Shown here: positions 41,134-49,453 of the stretch, in pieces
Position numbering within the stretch: the stretch's first letter is position 1
Layout: each line of letters starts with the position of its first letter
Assembly (NCBI RefSeq): GCF_002355635.1
Contig: NZ_AP017558.1
Coordinates: 1 to 64,000, forward strand
DNA from: Halopenitus persicus
GTDB taxonomy: Archaea > Halobacteriota > Halobacteria > Halobacteriales > Haloferacaceae
Reading direction: 5' to 3'
DNA length: 64,000 nucleotides
Program-made: the position numbers and the translations under genes
The notes under the pieces: generated by a model
Told to the model about the DNA's origin: nothing
Databases searched by the model: none
What the model saw: only the letters and a program-made list of their open reading frames with translations

Positions 41134-41223
41134 AGCGACTGGCACAGCCGGGGGTGGAACGACCCCCGGTAACGACCTGCTACTCCCGCCGCTCGACGTC
41201 GATCCGATGGTTTCGAGTTCTAG

Positions 41224-41365
41224 CCCAACGATTTCCGGGTTCCAGTCCAATCGGTTTCGGGTCCCAACCCAACGGTTTCCGGGTTCCAGTCCAATCGGTT
41301 TCGGGTCCCAACCCAACGACTTCCGGTCCCAACCCAACGACTTCCGGTCCAACCCAACGATTTTT
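41224..41365. repeat. 44-bp tandem duplication with smaller satellite units
   Basis: A 44-bp unit starting cccaacgatttccgggttcc at 41224 and 41268, followed by 20-21-bp units cccaacgacttccggtccca from 41312. All share the cccaacg start, so the array grew in steps. Confidence 0.9.
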
Positions 41366-41466
41366 GATCCGGTTTCAAGCGGTTCGGCTCCGGGTTCGAC
41401 GATCCGAAGCCATCACGAACGCGTTCCGAACCGTGATGCGGGGACGACCGGCGCGAAGTCAGGCGT

Positions 41467-41646
41467 TCACCGCCAGGTGGCCAACGAGACGTACGCCCCC
41501 TGCTTCGCCGTTATCCACTCGGTCGTGTGTCGATCCTCCCCGGGATCGACCGGATGAAGCGTACATTCCTCGGAACCATCGTCGTATCTCACGATCGTCG
41601 CCTCGATCACCGACCCCCGCGTTCCGGATCCGTCAGTCGTTCTCAT
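41467..41646 (-). CDS. DUF7511-type mini-protein
   Basis: 59 residues. ATIVRYDDGSEECTLHPVDP and EWITAKQGAYVSLATWR match the haloarchaeal DUF7511 pattern. Function unknown. GTG 41649 or ATG 41646 can start; CATAACAA (41677-41684, minus) is about 31 bp upstream of 41649, so it is leaderless without a mini-ORF. Confidence 0.8.
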   Translation of the reverse strand: MRTTDGSGTRGSVIEATIVRYDDGSEECTLHPVDPGEDRHTTEWITAKQGAYVSLATWR

Positions 41647-41676
41647 CACGGGTGATAGCTGATGGCCTTGCTCGCA

Positions 41677-41684
41677 TTGTTATG
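41677..41684 (-). promoter_or_regulatory. CATAACAA TATA element of the DUF7511 gene
   Basis: Minus strand CATAACAA within GCGCATAACAATGCG, about 31 bp upstream of the start. Confidence 0.55.
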
Positions 41685-41689
41685 CGCTT

Positions 41690-41955
41690 CCTACCGGTCG
41701 GTTCCGGACGGGTCGTCGAACCTCGTCCAACCGATCGGGTGCTGGCGTGACGGTTACCGACTCACCGTGGGATGGTGGCCAGCTGTCGTTCGGGATCATA
41801 CAATTACAACTATATTATTGTAATATAACGGCGGGTAACAGACGACATCGTTCATCACAGTTCGCCACGATTCACCATCGTTCGTCATCACGGGCGATCG
41901 CGGAGAGCGTCGTCGTGGGAGTGAGTGGTCCCCGACGACGAGTAGCCGCCGTCTA
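41690..41955. other. divergent intergenic region without a gene
   Basis: An AT-rich patch (caattacaactatattattg, 41801-41820, then taatataac) stands out in GC-rich DNA and may be an operator or upstream promoter. The epimerase TATA is probably ctactaat (41954-41961), about 30 bp before its ATG. Confidence 0.4.
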
Positions 41956-41988
41956 CTAATCCTCCAGTCCGTCCAATCCCGACCCGGT

Positions 41989-42885
41989 ATGAATGCACAG
42001 CGCGTACTCGTTACGGGTGGATCGGGCTTCATCGGGGGAGCGATCGTCGAGTCCCTTCGGGGCAGAACGGACCTCCGGATACTTGACGTCGATCCCGGGC
42101 CCGATCCGCCGGCCGACGTTCGCCTGATCGAGGGGGACGTTCGTGATCAGCACACCGTCGACGAGGCTGCCGCCGGCGTCGACGTGATCTTTCATCAGGC
42201 GGCGCTCGTCAGCGTCGAGGCATCGATCGCCGACCCGACGGAAAGCAACGCGATCAACGCCGCCGGCACGCTCCGGGTGCTCGAGGCGGCCCGCCGACAC
42301 GACGCACGGGTCGTCGTGGCCTCGAGCGCGGCGATCTACGGCGAGCCCGAGCGCGTTCCCGTCGTGGAGACGGACCCGCTCGTTCCGACCTCGCCGTACG
42401 GACTGGACAAGCTCGCGGCGGACCACTACGTACGGCTGTATCACGAGCTGTACGGTCTCGAGACGGTCGCGCTTCGATACTTCAACGCCTACGGACCGGG
42501 ACAGTCGGGCGAGTACGCCGGCGTCATCTCCGCGTTCCTCGAGCAGGCTCGAAACGGGGATCCGATAACGGTTCACGGGGACGGCGAGCAGACGCGTGAC
42601 TTCGTTCACGTCGACGACGTCGTTCGAGCGAACCGTCTGGCCGCGGGGACGGACGACGTCGGCGCCGCATACAACGTCGGGACGGGCGAGTCGGTGAGCA
42701 TCACCCGGCTCGCGGAACTCGTCAGGGACGTCGTCGGGAGCGACTCCCCCATCGTGTACGAGGACGCCCGTGACGGGGACATCCGCCACAGTCGTGCCGA
42801 CCTCTCCCGGTCCCGCGATCGACTGGAGTATGAACCCGCCATCGGACTCGCGGACGGGCTCGAAACGCTCGCTGGAACCGGCTAG
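41989..42885 (+). CDS. NAD-dependent epimerase/dehydratase (UDP-sugar 4-epimerase-like)
   Basis: 298 residues. Extended SDR: VLVTGGSGFIGGAIVESLRG (NAD loop), SSAAIYGEPERVPVVE (catalytic Ser region), YGLDKLAAD (Tyr-x3-Lys), LRYFNAYGPGQ and DFVHVDDVVRA. Typical of UDP-glucose/UDP-GlcNAc 4-epimerases. Completes the nucleotide-sugar set. Stands alone on the plus strand at the right end of the polysaccharide region. Confidence 0.92.
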   Translation: MNAQRVLVTGGSGFIGGAIVESLRGRTDLRILDVDPGPDPPADVRLIEGDVRDQHTVDEAAAGVDVIFHQAALVSVEASIADPTESNAINAAGTLRVLEAARRHDARVVVASSAAIYGEPERVPVVETDPLVPTSPYGLDKLAADHYVRLYHELYGLETVALRYFNAYGPGQSGEYAGVISAFLEQARNGDPITVHGDGEQTRDFVHVDDVVRANRLAAGTDDVGAAYNVGTGESVSITRLAELVRDVVGSDSPIVYEDARDGDIRHSRADLSRSRDRLEYEPAIGLADGLETLAGTG

Positions 42886-43016
42886 CGGCGCGGGTGGTGG
42901 ACCCGGTACCGAGACGGATACTGGAACCGAGTAAGCGTCGTCATCTGGTAACCACGTCGCGGCCACGCTGACAGTACGTTCATCCCCCTTCGTCGAAGAC
43001 AGGACATCATCCCACG

Positions 43017-43268
43017 ATGCTCCATACCTTCCTGAAACGGCTCCCGACGTCCGACGGCAAACTCCTCGATCAGATCGCCGGGATCACCGGGCTCGGGTGG
43101 ACGGCCTCGGTGCTCGGATATCTCGCCACGGTGCTCGGTTACGGAAACGTCCTCGTCACCCGCCTCGCCGTCGATCCGAAATCGTTCCTGTACGTTGGAG
43201 CCTCGCTGTTCGTCGCCACGTTCGGTCTCGATCGGCTTCGACGGAGGATCACGAACGGGGAACAGTGA
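43017..43268 (+). CDS. small two-helix membrane protein
   Basis: 83 residues with hydrophobic segments at about 22-45 (IAGITGLGWTASVLGYLATV) and 58-75 (FLYVGASLFVATFGL), basic C-terminus. No family recognised with confidence. Ends 14 bp before the TnpB remnant. Confidence 0.55.
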   Translation: MLHTFLKRLPTSDGKLLDQIAGITGLGWTASVLGYLATVLGYGNVLVTRLAVDPKSFLYVGASLFVATFGLDRLRRRITNGEQ

Positions 43269-43281
43269 CTTCCTCCCCACC

Positions 43282-43530
43282 CTACTCTCTCACGGCTGAC
43301 GCCGTTCGCTGCTTAAGGGTGTCGTCAGAACTCTCCAAGTTCTGACTGTTAACCAGAAGGCTTCGACTGCTGGTGATGGGGCTTCCTGTTTCCACGACGC
43401 GCTTTGCAGGAACCGAATGAGTTCTCGTAGGGAGCGCAGTCTCCGCAGGCGTTGATTCGGGACAGCCCGTCCCTACTTGCTTCAGGCCGCGTACCAAGAT
43501 GTTGTAGGCCGCGTTCCAGTCCCAATTTTT
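43282..43530 (-). pseudogene. tnpB: 3' remnant of an IS200/IS605 tnpB
   Basis: The frame reads NWDWNAAYNILVRGLKQVG..., then CPESTPAETALPTRTHSVPAKRVVETGSP, the C-terminal tail of haloarchaeal TnpB RNA-guided nucleases; the Asp of DWNAA is the third RuvC residue. Everything before it (other RuvC motifs, zinc ribbon) is missing; the frame meets an AT-rich break (aattttttaaac) at 43530. The stop is TAG at 43282. The 3' end would overlap the omega-RNA gene and the element right end, which are partly preserved. Confidence 0.85.
43324..43346 (-). ncRNA. possible omega-RNA / right-end hairpin of the tnpB remnant
   Basis: gtcagaac, loop of 7, gttctgac inside the tnpB tail. In related elements the 3' end of tnpB encodes the guide-RNA scaffold that ends at the transposon right end. 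Whether it is still expressed is unknown. Confidence 0.4.
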
Positions 43531-43604
43531 TAAACTAAGTGGAAACTTAAACTATCGATAGCGTGGGTCTGCGGATCTGCTGTAGAACAGTGTAAGAAAG
43601 ATGA

Positions 43605-43634
43605 GCGGCGCTAATGCCCCTTCCTCAGCGAGCG
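43605..43634. other. IS200/IS605-like end fragment with 7-bp stem
   Basis: cggcgct...agcgccg around aatgccccttcctcagcg. The same words (ggcgctaa, ccccttcct) occur at 38924, so both may be ends of related elements. Confidence 0.35.
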
Positions 43635-43675
43635 CCGAATTCACTCGTTGGTCGTCGCGGCAACCGAACCGGTCG

Positions 43676-43981
43676 TCAAAACGAGACGTTCTCCTCGTCC
43701 CGTCGGTCCTCGCGGGTTTCGAGCGGGGGACTGCCGCGGTCGTCGTAGAACTTCCGCCCGATGTAGTCCTCGTTCACGTTTCCGTATATCGTTTCGAACA
43801 GGGCCTCCTGGGAGTCGAACCGGTCCGTGCCGAGGGGACGAAGGACCGTCGCGAGCGTCTCGGATTCGGTGGCGTTTGGGCCCTCGATCCGCAGATCCCC
43901 GATCTCATCGATGACGGTGTTCAGTTCGACCGGGTAGGAGAACGCGTTCTCGAGGTACGCCGGCAGGTCCGTGATCAACAT
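43676..43981 (-). CDS. small acidic protein, DUF5789-like
   Basis: 101 residues: DLPAYLENAFSYPVELNTVI, GDLRIEGPNATESETLATVL and RFDSQEALFETIYGNV fit the pattern of the haloarchaeal DUF5789 mini-proteins (helix, YPV, hairpin, helix). Function unknown. Leaderless: CTAAAATAC is about 29 bp before ATG 43981. Confidence 0.6.
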   Translation of the reverse strand: MLITDLPAYLENAFSYPVELNTVIDEIGDLRIEGPNATESETLATVLRPLGTDRFDSQEALFETIYGNVNEDYIGRKFYDDRGSPPLETREDRRDEENVSF

Positions 43982-44064
43982 ACACCGTAGAGACGCCGCT
44001 CGTATTTTAGTAGCATCCGCTTACGGTGAGTAGCGTCGTCGGAGCGATTTCTCCGAACTCGGGG

Positions 44065-44103
44065 CCGGTCAGCGGTGGGCGCCCCCGGTCAGCGGTGGGC
44101 GCC
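44065..44103. repeat. 19-bp direct duplication
   Basis: ccggtcagcggtgggcgcc at 44065 and 44085. The last tandem duplication of the series in this window. Confidence 0.9.
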
Positions 44104-44258
44104 GTCGTCGACGGGGAACCGTCCCGGGGAGTACGCTCGGAAGCGACCACGTCGTCGTGGTGGTCGGCGGCGAATTCCCCGTGATCCTCCCGCTCGTTCC
44201 GGCCGGGACGCGTATCGTGGCCGCCACGTTCGGACGACCGTCCCGGTCCGGGAGACGG

Positions 44259-45698
44259 TCAGGTTCGACGGTTGCCGCGTCTCCCAACCAAGGCGGCAAC
44301 GAGTAATGCCACCAGGGCCGCGACGACGCCGAACCCGGGGATCGACTGTTCGCTCGGGTCCATCGCCGCGGTCGACTCGTCCGTTGCGGTCGATGCGTTC
44401 GCGTCCGTCGTGCTCGAGGCATCCGACCCGGACGTCGAGGGGGAGGTTGCCGTCGGCATCGGCGTGTCCGTCGCGGTTGGCGCGTCCGTCGGCGTCTCCG
44501 TCGCCGCTTGCTCCTCCGTTTGGTCGGCCGTTCCGCCGGTCGTGATCGCGAACACCGAGAATCCGGGCGTCTCCGCCTCGATGGTCATCCCGCCGTCCTC
44601 GGTTGCCGCCGTCTCCGCGTCGAGCTCGGTCCATTCCTCGCCGGTCCAGTACACGACGTCGACCGCGTCGGGGTCGACGTCATCGAGTGCCCACGCCGGA
44701 AGGGCGAACTCGATCGTGGCGTCGTGGTTCGTGAGTTCGTCGGGGACGTCGATGCGGTATATCCGCAGCAGATCGTCGACGCCCGCCACCCCGTCGGGAA
44801 CGGTGTGCAGACGATTGACGAGGACGAGACCGGTCACGTCGTCATCGTTCTCGACGGTGATCCGCTCCACGTCGCTGCCCGTGACCTGCGCGGAACCGTC
44901 CCGTGTCAACAGGGCGGAGTTCCGTTCGGCGACGTTCGCCGGGGGCGTCCCGCCGGAGGATGATCCGGAGGATGATCCGGAGTCGGTCGATCGGTTCGGG
45001 GTCTCGACCACGATGGTCGTCGTCTCCCGTTCGTCGGCCACCGTCGCGACGAGCGTCCGTTCACCCGCGTGGCTCGCGTTACTCTCCCAGGTGAGCGTGA
45101 CCGCTGTCGACTCACCCGGATCGAGGTCGATCTCCCGTTCGTCGGCGGTCGACCCATTGACCGCGAGCCGGGCGCGGGCCGTTTCGGTCCCGTTCCCCGC
45201 GTTCGTCACGGTGATCGGCACGGTCAGCGTCTCGCCAGCCGTGATCGGCGACTCGACGTCGCCGATCGATAGCTCGAGGGACGGTCCCGGTTGCACGTCG
45301 ATCGATCGACGAGTGACGTCGTCGTTGCTTTGAACGCTGAACTCCTGGGATCCGGCGTCTCCCCGTTCCATCCGCCACGTGAGCGTCACGCGTTTGCGTT
45401 CTCCGGGTGCGAGCGTCACCGGCGGTTGAGCGACCGACGCAACGATCTCGTCGGCGTCGTTCTTCAAGTGGATCTGTTGGCTGTCCTCGACGGTGCCGGT
45501 GTTCGTGACGGTGGCAGTGACGACGAACCGCTCACCCTCCGACACGGAATCGTTCATCCCCGTGATTTCGACCTCGAAAAACGCCTCATCCGCGGATTCG
45601 GCTGCGCCGCCGCCCAGGCCCATCGTGAGGACGGACAGAACCAGGAGCACAACCAGGAAGCTACTGACGAACGGACACCTACTACGGATCGGATGCAT
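44259..45698 (-). CDS. CARDB-like surface protein with PGF-CTERM anchor
   Basis: 479 residues. Signal peptide (FVSSFLVVLLVLSVLTMGLG), two CARDB-type Ig-like domains (about 30-130 and 130-225: VTNTGTVEDSQQIHLKN, LAPGERKRVTLTW; TVPITVTNAGNGTETARARL), a further domain, a Thr/Ser-rich spacer (TPTDAPTATDTPMPTATSPS) and the C-terminal IPGFGVVAALVALLVAALVG RRG, the PGF-CTERM signal processed by archaeosortase A and lipid attached. Likely an adhesin or S-layer partner. ATG 45698 is set by a TCATACT element about 32 bp upstream; a longer frame (45749) is AT-rich and unlikely. Confidence 0.9.
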   Translation of the reverse strand: MHPIRSRCPFVSSFLVVLLVLSVLTMGLGGGAAESADEAFFEVEITGMNDSVSEGERFVVTATVTNTGTVEDSQQIHLKNDADEIVASVAQPPVTLAPGERKRVTLTWRMERGDAGSQEFSVQSNDDVTRRSIDVQPGPSLELSIGDVESPITAGETLTVPITVTNAGNGTETARARLAVNGSTADEREIDLDPGESTAVTLTWESNASHAGERTLVATVADERETTTIVVETPNRSTDSGSSSGSSSGGTPPANVAERNSALLTRDGSAQVTGSDVERITVENDDDVTGLVLVNRLHTVPDGVAGVDDLLRIYRIDVPDELTNHDATIEFALPAWALDDVDPDAVDVVYWTGEEWTELDAETAATEDGGMTIEAETPGFSVFAITTGGTADQTEEQAATETPTDAPTATDTPMPTATSPSTSGSDASSTTDANASTATDESTAAMDPSEQSIPGFGVVAALVALLVAALVGRRGNRRT

Positions 45699-45914
45699 GG
45701 CTAGTAGAACGACCAAATGTGAGTAAAGTATGATTAGATTATTGAACACGGATCCGCGGCGACCGTGTCGGACGAGGCCGTAAGGAGCGTATACTCGGCG
45801 CCATCCACCTCTCGCCCTCGTCGGCGACGACGATGTATTCAGCCATTGTCACGGAGGCTCGTTGATCGTTGTCCTGCCGCCCAGTCACTCGTCGTTCCGG
45901 AGGCCGACAACGTT

Positions 45915-46073
45915 TCACCCGCGAACCGGTGATCCGCCCCGTCGTCGTTCGGTATCGACGAGATCCTCGATCGGCGTTTCTTCAGCAGCTCCGTCCCGCA
46001 AGTGGTGAATGTGCCGTCGTCGCCGCCCATCCAAGAGAAATTTCAGAGACGCGTCAAGATCGTCCGTACTCAT
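45915..46073 (-). pseudogene. truncated DUF7344-type regulator
   Basis: ATG 46073 gives 52 residues, MSTDDLDASLKFLLDGRRRR then HIHHLRDGAAEETPIEDLVD, matching the first helix and turn of DUF7344 wHTH domains, then leaves the pattern and stops. The rest of the domain is absent. It borders the decayed IS6 copy, which probably disrupted it. Confidence 0.6.
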
Positions 46074-46083
46074 AGCACCACAA

Positions 46084-46750
46084 TGGTCGCGTTTCGTTTG
46101 TGGCGTGCTGCTAGAATGCGGCGGTGTGGACCCACGTTTCAGCCGTGCGTGGATCGACGTGGGGTGAAACAGTTTGCAAAAAAATAGGTGTTCCGTTTTA
46201 TAATATAAGAGATATATTCGGTGCTGTTTGGATTTCCGTGCCGGTCGTAATGGAAACCGAGGCCGTGTGGTTGCAGCGCGGTTGGGAGCCACTCCCCATC
46301 AGCAACGAGAACCAGCGCGGTACCGAGACGCGATGCGTCTCGTGCGCCCGTCAGCACGCAGTGCGTTCTGGCGGGCGGCCTCAACGTCGCGTGTCTCACG
46401 ACGCTCTCGGTGGAATCTCTCGACGAGCGCGGTCGTATACGTGGAGAAGCCGAATCTGACGGCAGTGGTTTGCTGCCGGATCGGCTTTCCGTCCCCGGTC
46501 GTGGACGACTGTTCGGCCATATGGTGCCCGAAATATAAATTATATATAATCTATACATAATATATTTAAAATTTATATATTTTCGGCGTGGCGCTGACTA
46601 TCGAGCTTCATCACCGATCGGGGGCGTCCGCTCACGCTCCACAACGTCCACAGCGATCCAGTCGCGACCACCGCTGCGGCGTGTGATCTCGGGCAGAGAG
46701 CACGCAGAACTCATCACGCCTCACGTGTCATCCGTAACGAAACACGACTC
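46084..46750 (-). mobile_element. decayed IS6-family (ISH-type) copy
   Basis: About 670 bp homologous along its length to the intact element next to it: shared words include cacgtttcagc, gcgaggccgtgtggttg-type stretches, cgtatacgtggagaagccgaat, cttcatc-ccgatcggg and catcacgcctca. The transposase frame is broken and two AT-rich patches have entered, including a 59-bp palindromic one. Its outer end (aacgaaacacgact) is a mutated terminal repeat. Confidence 0.8.
46528..46586. repeat. AT-rich palindromic insert in the decayed IS6
   Basis: 59 bp, only the ends have G or C: ccgaaatataaat on the left and atttatatattttcgg on the right are imperfect inverted repeats. It replaces about 40 bp that are present in the intact copy. 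Confidence 0.7.
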
Positions 46751-46760
46751 CACAGCACCA

Positions 46761-47456
46761 GTCGTGTTTAGTTTGTAGCATTGTGCCAGACGGCGAAGGT
46801 GTGTAACCACGTTTCAGCTGTGCTTGGATCAACGTGGCTAAAACAGTTTGAGAACGAAGAGGTGCGTCGTTTTATTTCACGGAAGATACGTTCGACGCTG
46901 TTACGATTTCCGTGGCGTTCGTATCTGAAATCGAGGCCGTGTCGTTGGAGCGCGGTTTGCAACCAATCCGCATCATCGACAAGAAATAGCGTGTCATCAA
47001 CATCGTGTTTCTCACGGAGCTCTCTGAGAAAGATCTCAGTTAATGCAGTCGTATACGTGGAAAAGAGCCGAATATGAAGGAAGTGGTTTGTAGATGGATC
47101 GACCGCCGCGTACAACCAGTACTGCTGATCATTGATTCGGATCACGCTCTCATCAACCGCCACTTGTTCCGGATTGGCACCTCCGTCAAGTTGCAGATCG
47201 GCTTTCTGTACCCAATCGTGGACGGCTTTTCGGCTGCGTGTGACACCCAACTTATCAAGAATCGAGATGGTATTCGAAAGTGAGAGACCAGCAACGTGAA
47301 GTTGAATACCAAGCTTCATCGCCGATCGGGGTGTCCGATCGCGCTCCACAAAATCCACATCGATCCAGTCGCAACCACCGCTGAGGCGTGTGATTTCGGG
47401 CATAGACCACTCAGAAATCATCACGCCTCACTTTTCATAGTTAACTAAACACGACT
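46761..47456 (-). mobile_element. intact IS6-family (ISH-type) insertion sequence
   Basis: 696 bp with perfect 14-bp terminal inverted repeats (agtcgtgtttagtt at 46761-46774 and its complement at 47443-47456), flanked by an 8-bp direct repeat acagcacc (46753-46760 and 47457-47464), the size typical of IS6 target duplications. It landed about 40 bp before the tautomerase start and beside an older copy in the same orientation. Confidence 0.95.
46768..47403 (-). CDS. IS6-family transposase
   Basis: 211 residues. MPEITRLSGGCDWIDVDFVE start and TPRSAMKLGIQLHVAGLSLS-type helix-turn-helix, then the DDE core: first Asp in QVAVDESVI, second in FLVDDADWL, Glu in NSVERIFREIKRRT. The C-terminus (HTFAVWHNATN) is as in relatives. 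Leads cointegrate-forming transposition. ATG 47403 is the conserved start; seven extra codons upstream are possible. Confidence 0.95.
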   Translation of the reverse strand: MPEITRLSGGCDWIDVDFVERDRTPRSAMKLGIQLHVAGLSLSNTISILDKLGVTRSRKAVHDWVQKADLQLDGGANPEQVAVDESVIRINDQQYWLYAAVDPSTNHFLHIRLFSTYTTALTEIFLRELREKHDVDDTLFLVDDADWLQTALQRHGLDFRYERHGNRNSVERIFREIKRRTSSFSNCFSHVDPSTAETWLHTFAVWHNATN

Positions 47457-47469
47457 ACAGCACCCGTGC

Positions 47470-47478
47470 CAATGTACA
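47470..47478 (+). promoter_or_regulatory. TATA-like element between IS6 and tautomerase
   Basis: aatgtacaa, about 30 bp before ATG 47504 and only 6 bp from the target duplication; the IS replaced the DNA upstream of this promoter. Confidence 0.4.
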
Positions 47479-47503
47479 AGACCGACGCGACGGAAGTCAT
47501 CCT

Positions 47504-47878
47504 ATGCCGTTGTTACAGTTCGATACGACGCTCGCGCTGTCGCCCGCGGAGAAAACCTCGGTGGCGGAGACGGTCACGGAGCTGTATACGACCTCGATGG
47601 CGACGACGCGAGGTCACGTCGCCGTGACGATCCGCGACCGTGAGCCGGCCGACCTCCACCTCGGCCGCGCCGTCGAGGGACCGCTGTTGTTCCTGGACGC
47701 GGAGATCCGGCAGGGCAGGCCCTTCGAGCGCAAACGGGAGTTTGCGCTTGCGGTGATGGAGCACGTTGGAACCACGTTCGACGTTCCCGATGAGAACATG
47801 AAGACGGTCTTCACCGAGCATCCGGGCGACGCGATGATGGGCGTCGACCGCGTCGGCGGCGAGTGGAACGAAGAGTGA
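47504..47878 (+). CDS. tautomerase-superfamily protein (4-OT/MIF-like)
   Basis: 124 residues. Pro2 after Met (MPLLQFDTTLALSP) is the catalytic base of the tautomerase superfamily; HVAVTIRDREP and GPLLFLDAEIRQGRP fit the two beta-alpha-beta units. Substrate unknown. Leaderless from a promoter just next to the IS6 element. Confidence 0.85.
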   Translation: MPLLQFDTTLALSPAEKTSVAETVTELYTTSMATTRGHVAVTIRDREPADLHLGRAVEGPLLFLDAEIRQGRPFERKREFALAVMEHVGTTFDVPDENMKTVFTEHPGDAMMGVDRVGGEWNEE

Positions 47879-47929
47879 CGCCGACGAGAACCGTCCTGCC
47901 GAAGGTTCGAGCGCCGTGGACCCCCGCTG

Positions 47930-49012
47930 TTACTCCCTGATACTTCGTTGGGCAATGTATTCGCGCGTGTCTCCCTGCAACACGTAGTTCGTCCGCTGAA
48001 GGTCCGTTATCGACTTCGAGCCAGTGACAAACATTGCTGTTCGCAACTCGGCGACCAGATCCTCAACGCGTTCAATGACGGCGTCCGGTCCGGTAGTAGC
48101 CGGTTTCAGAAACGGTTTCGCCAGTCCGCCGGCGAGTGCGCCTAACGCGATCGCTTTTGCCACGTCCAATCCCGTCCGTACACCGCCACTCGCAATCACG
48201 CAGTCGTGTTCGGCGACACACTCGATCGTGCTTGCAGCGGTTGGAATTCCCCATGCCCGGAACAGGGAACCGATTCGCTTCTGTCGCGGTTCATTCGCTG
48301 CAGCCGCGCGGTAGGCTTCGATCCCCGACCACGTTGTGCCGCCTTTTCCAGCGACATCGATCGCGTCAACCCCCGCCTCGGACAGCGTTCGGGCGGTCTC
48401 TCCAGAAATTCCGTTCCCCGTCTCCTTGACGATGAGAGGAACCGAGAGCTCCGCAGCGACTCGTTCGATAGCAGCCAGACAGTCCCGCCCATCAACGTCG
48501 CCCTCGGGTTGAACGGCTTCCTGGAGGAAGTTCAAGTGGACTGCAAGTGCGTCCGCCTCAATCATCTCGACTGCGCGCTCGACCGTTTCGATGGTGTACT
48601 CCCGAAGCTGCGCAGCACCGAGATTTCCGTAGATGAATGCGTTGGGCGCGGCATCACGGACGACGGTATACGATTCGAGAACGCCGTCATCGTCGAGCTC
48701 GAGGCCGGCTCGCTGGCTTCCGACCCCCATTGCGATGCCGAGCTCGCCGGCAGCACGGGCCAGTGCCCGATTGATTTCCGTGGTATTGTCATGGCCCCCG
48801 GTCATACTCTCGATGAAGAGTGGGGCGGATAGCTCGTGTCCCAGAAATTCGACGGACGTGTCAATAGCGTCGTAATGGAGTTCCGGAAGCGCTTCGTGGA
48901 CGAGCTGTACGTCTTCAAAGCCCGTTCCCGTGGTTTCGACGTCTCGGTCCTGCACGATCCGAATGTGGTCGTCTTTTCGGTCCTCCGTTTCCGATGAACG
49001 CTGTTTCGTCAC
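47930..49012 (-). CDS. fni: type 2 isopentenyl-diphosphate delta-isomerase
   Basis: 360 residues, FMN/NADPH-dependent. Converts IPP to DMAPP, the first step to archaeal isoprenoid lipids. [50 protein letters not shown] (phosphate and substrate loop), [32 protein letters not shown] and [19 protein letters not shown] are family hallmarks. I chose GTG 49012 ([15 protein letters not shown]) because a TATA-type palindromic element is at the right distance; the earlier TTG at 49039 lies inside that element. Confidence 0.95.
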   Translation of the reverse strand: MTKQRSSETEDRKDDHIRIVQDRDVETTGTGFEDVQLVHEALPELHYDAIDTSVEFLGHELSAPLFIESMTGGHDNTTEINRALARAAGELGIAMGVGSQRAGLELDDDGVLESYTVVRDAAPNAFIYGNLGAAQLREYTIETVERAVEMIEADALAVHLNFLQEAVQPEGDVDGRDCLAAIERVAAELSVPLIVKETGNGISGETARTLSEAGVDAIDVAGKGGTTWSGIEAYRAAAANEPRQKRIGSLFRAWGIPTAASTIECVAEHDCVIASGGVRTGLDVAKAIALGALAGGLAKPFLKPATTGPDAVIERVEDLVAELRTAMFVTGSKSITDLQRTNYVLQGDTREYIAQRSIRE

Positions 49013-49037
49013 TACTTTGACTTGGCAAATGGACCGC

Positions 49038-49053
49038 AAAACAGTACTGTTTT
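49038..49053 (-). promoter_or_regulatory. fni: perfect 16-bp palindrome at the fni promoter
   Basis: aaaacagtactgtttt, a perfect palindrome 26-41 bp before GTG 49012. It covers the expected TATA/BRE position, so a dimeric regulator bound here would block initiation. Confidence 0.6.
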
Positions 49054-49059
49054 ACGGAT

Positions 49060-49450
49060 TTGCGGTTGCCATGGATTTCTCCGACACGGAGGGAAGTCAC
49101 AGCGATCAGTTCGCAGCCGTACCAACAGCTACGTACCAGCGTCTGCGCCCAGTGCCAGAATGAAAATTGGCATCCTCACGCGCCGAAACGTGCGGATAGT
49201 CCCCATATTCGGTAGAAACCGTACTGAAATCAAAGTTAATCCGTCTCAAATTCCGTTTGGTGGAAGAAGGGGTCGTCGACGGACCGAAGGCCGGTCAGTG
49301 ACACGGGGAAGACTAGCCAGACCGACGTCGAAGATCACCCAAGGGGTTGTATTCAGCACCGAACGGACCCGTATTCCATCGTGGCCGAATGACTGGTATA
49401 GCGGTAGGAGAACTCCGATCCTCCGTCGGTTTCCTCCCCCGAGTTCGCCG
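49060..49450. other. intergenic region without a supported gene
   Basis: Frames on both strands are short and lack coding character. AT-richer than the neighbours in 49215-49260. Nothing recognised. Confidence 0.4.
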
Positions 49451-49453
49451 GAT

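Noticed and set aside
39241-41172. 643-codon plus-strand frame opposite glmS
   Set aside because: GlmS on the other strand is certain; the mirror frame has no recognisable domain.
41224-41365. Repeat array considered as CRISPR or iteron origin
   Set aside because: No unique spacers, no cas or rep/orc1 gene nearby; simple stepwise tandem duplication explains it.
46528-46586. AT-rich palindrome considered as replication origin
   Set aside because: It lies inside a decayed IS6 copy, with no ORB-type repeats or orc1/cdc6 gene nearby.
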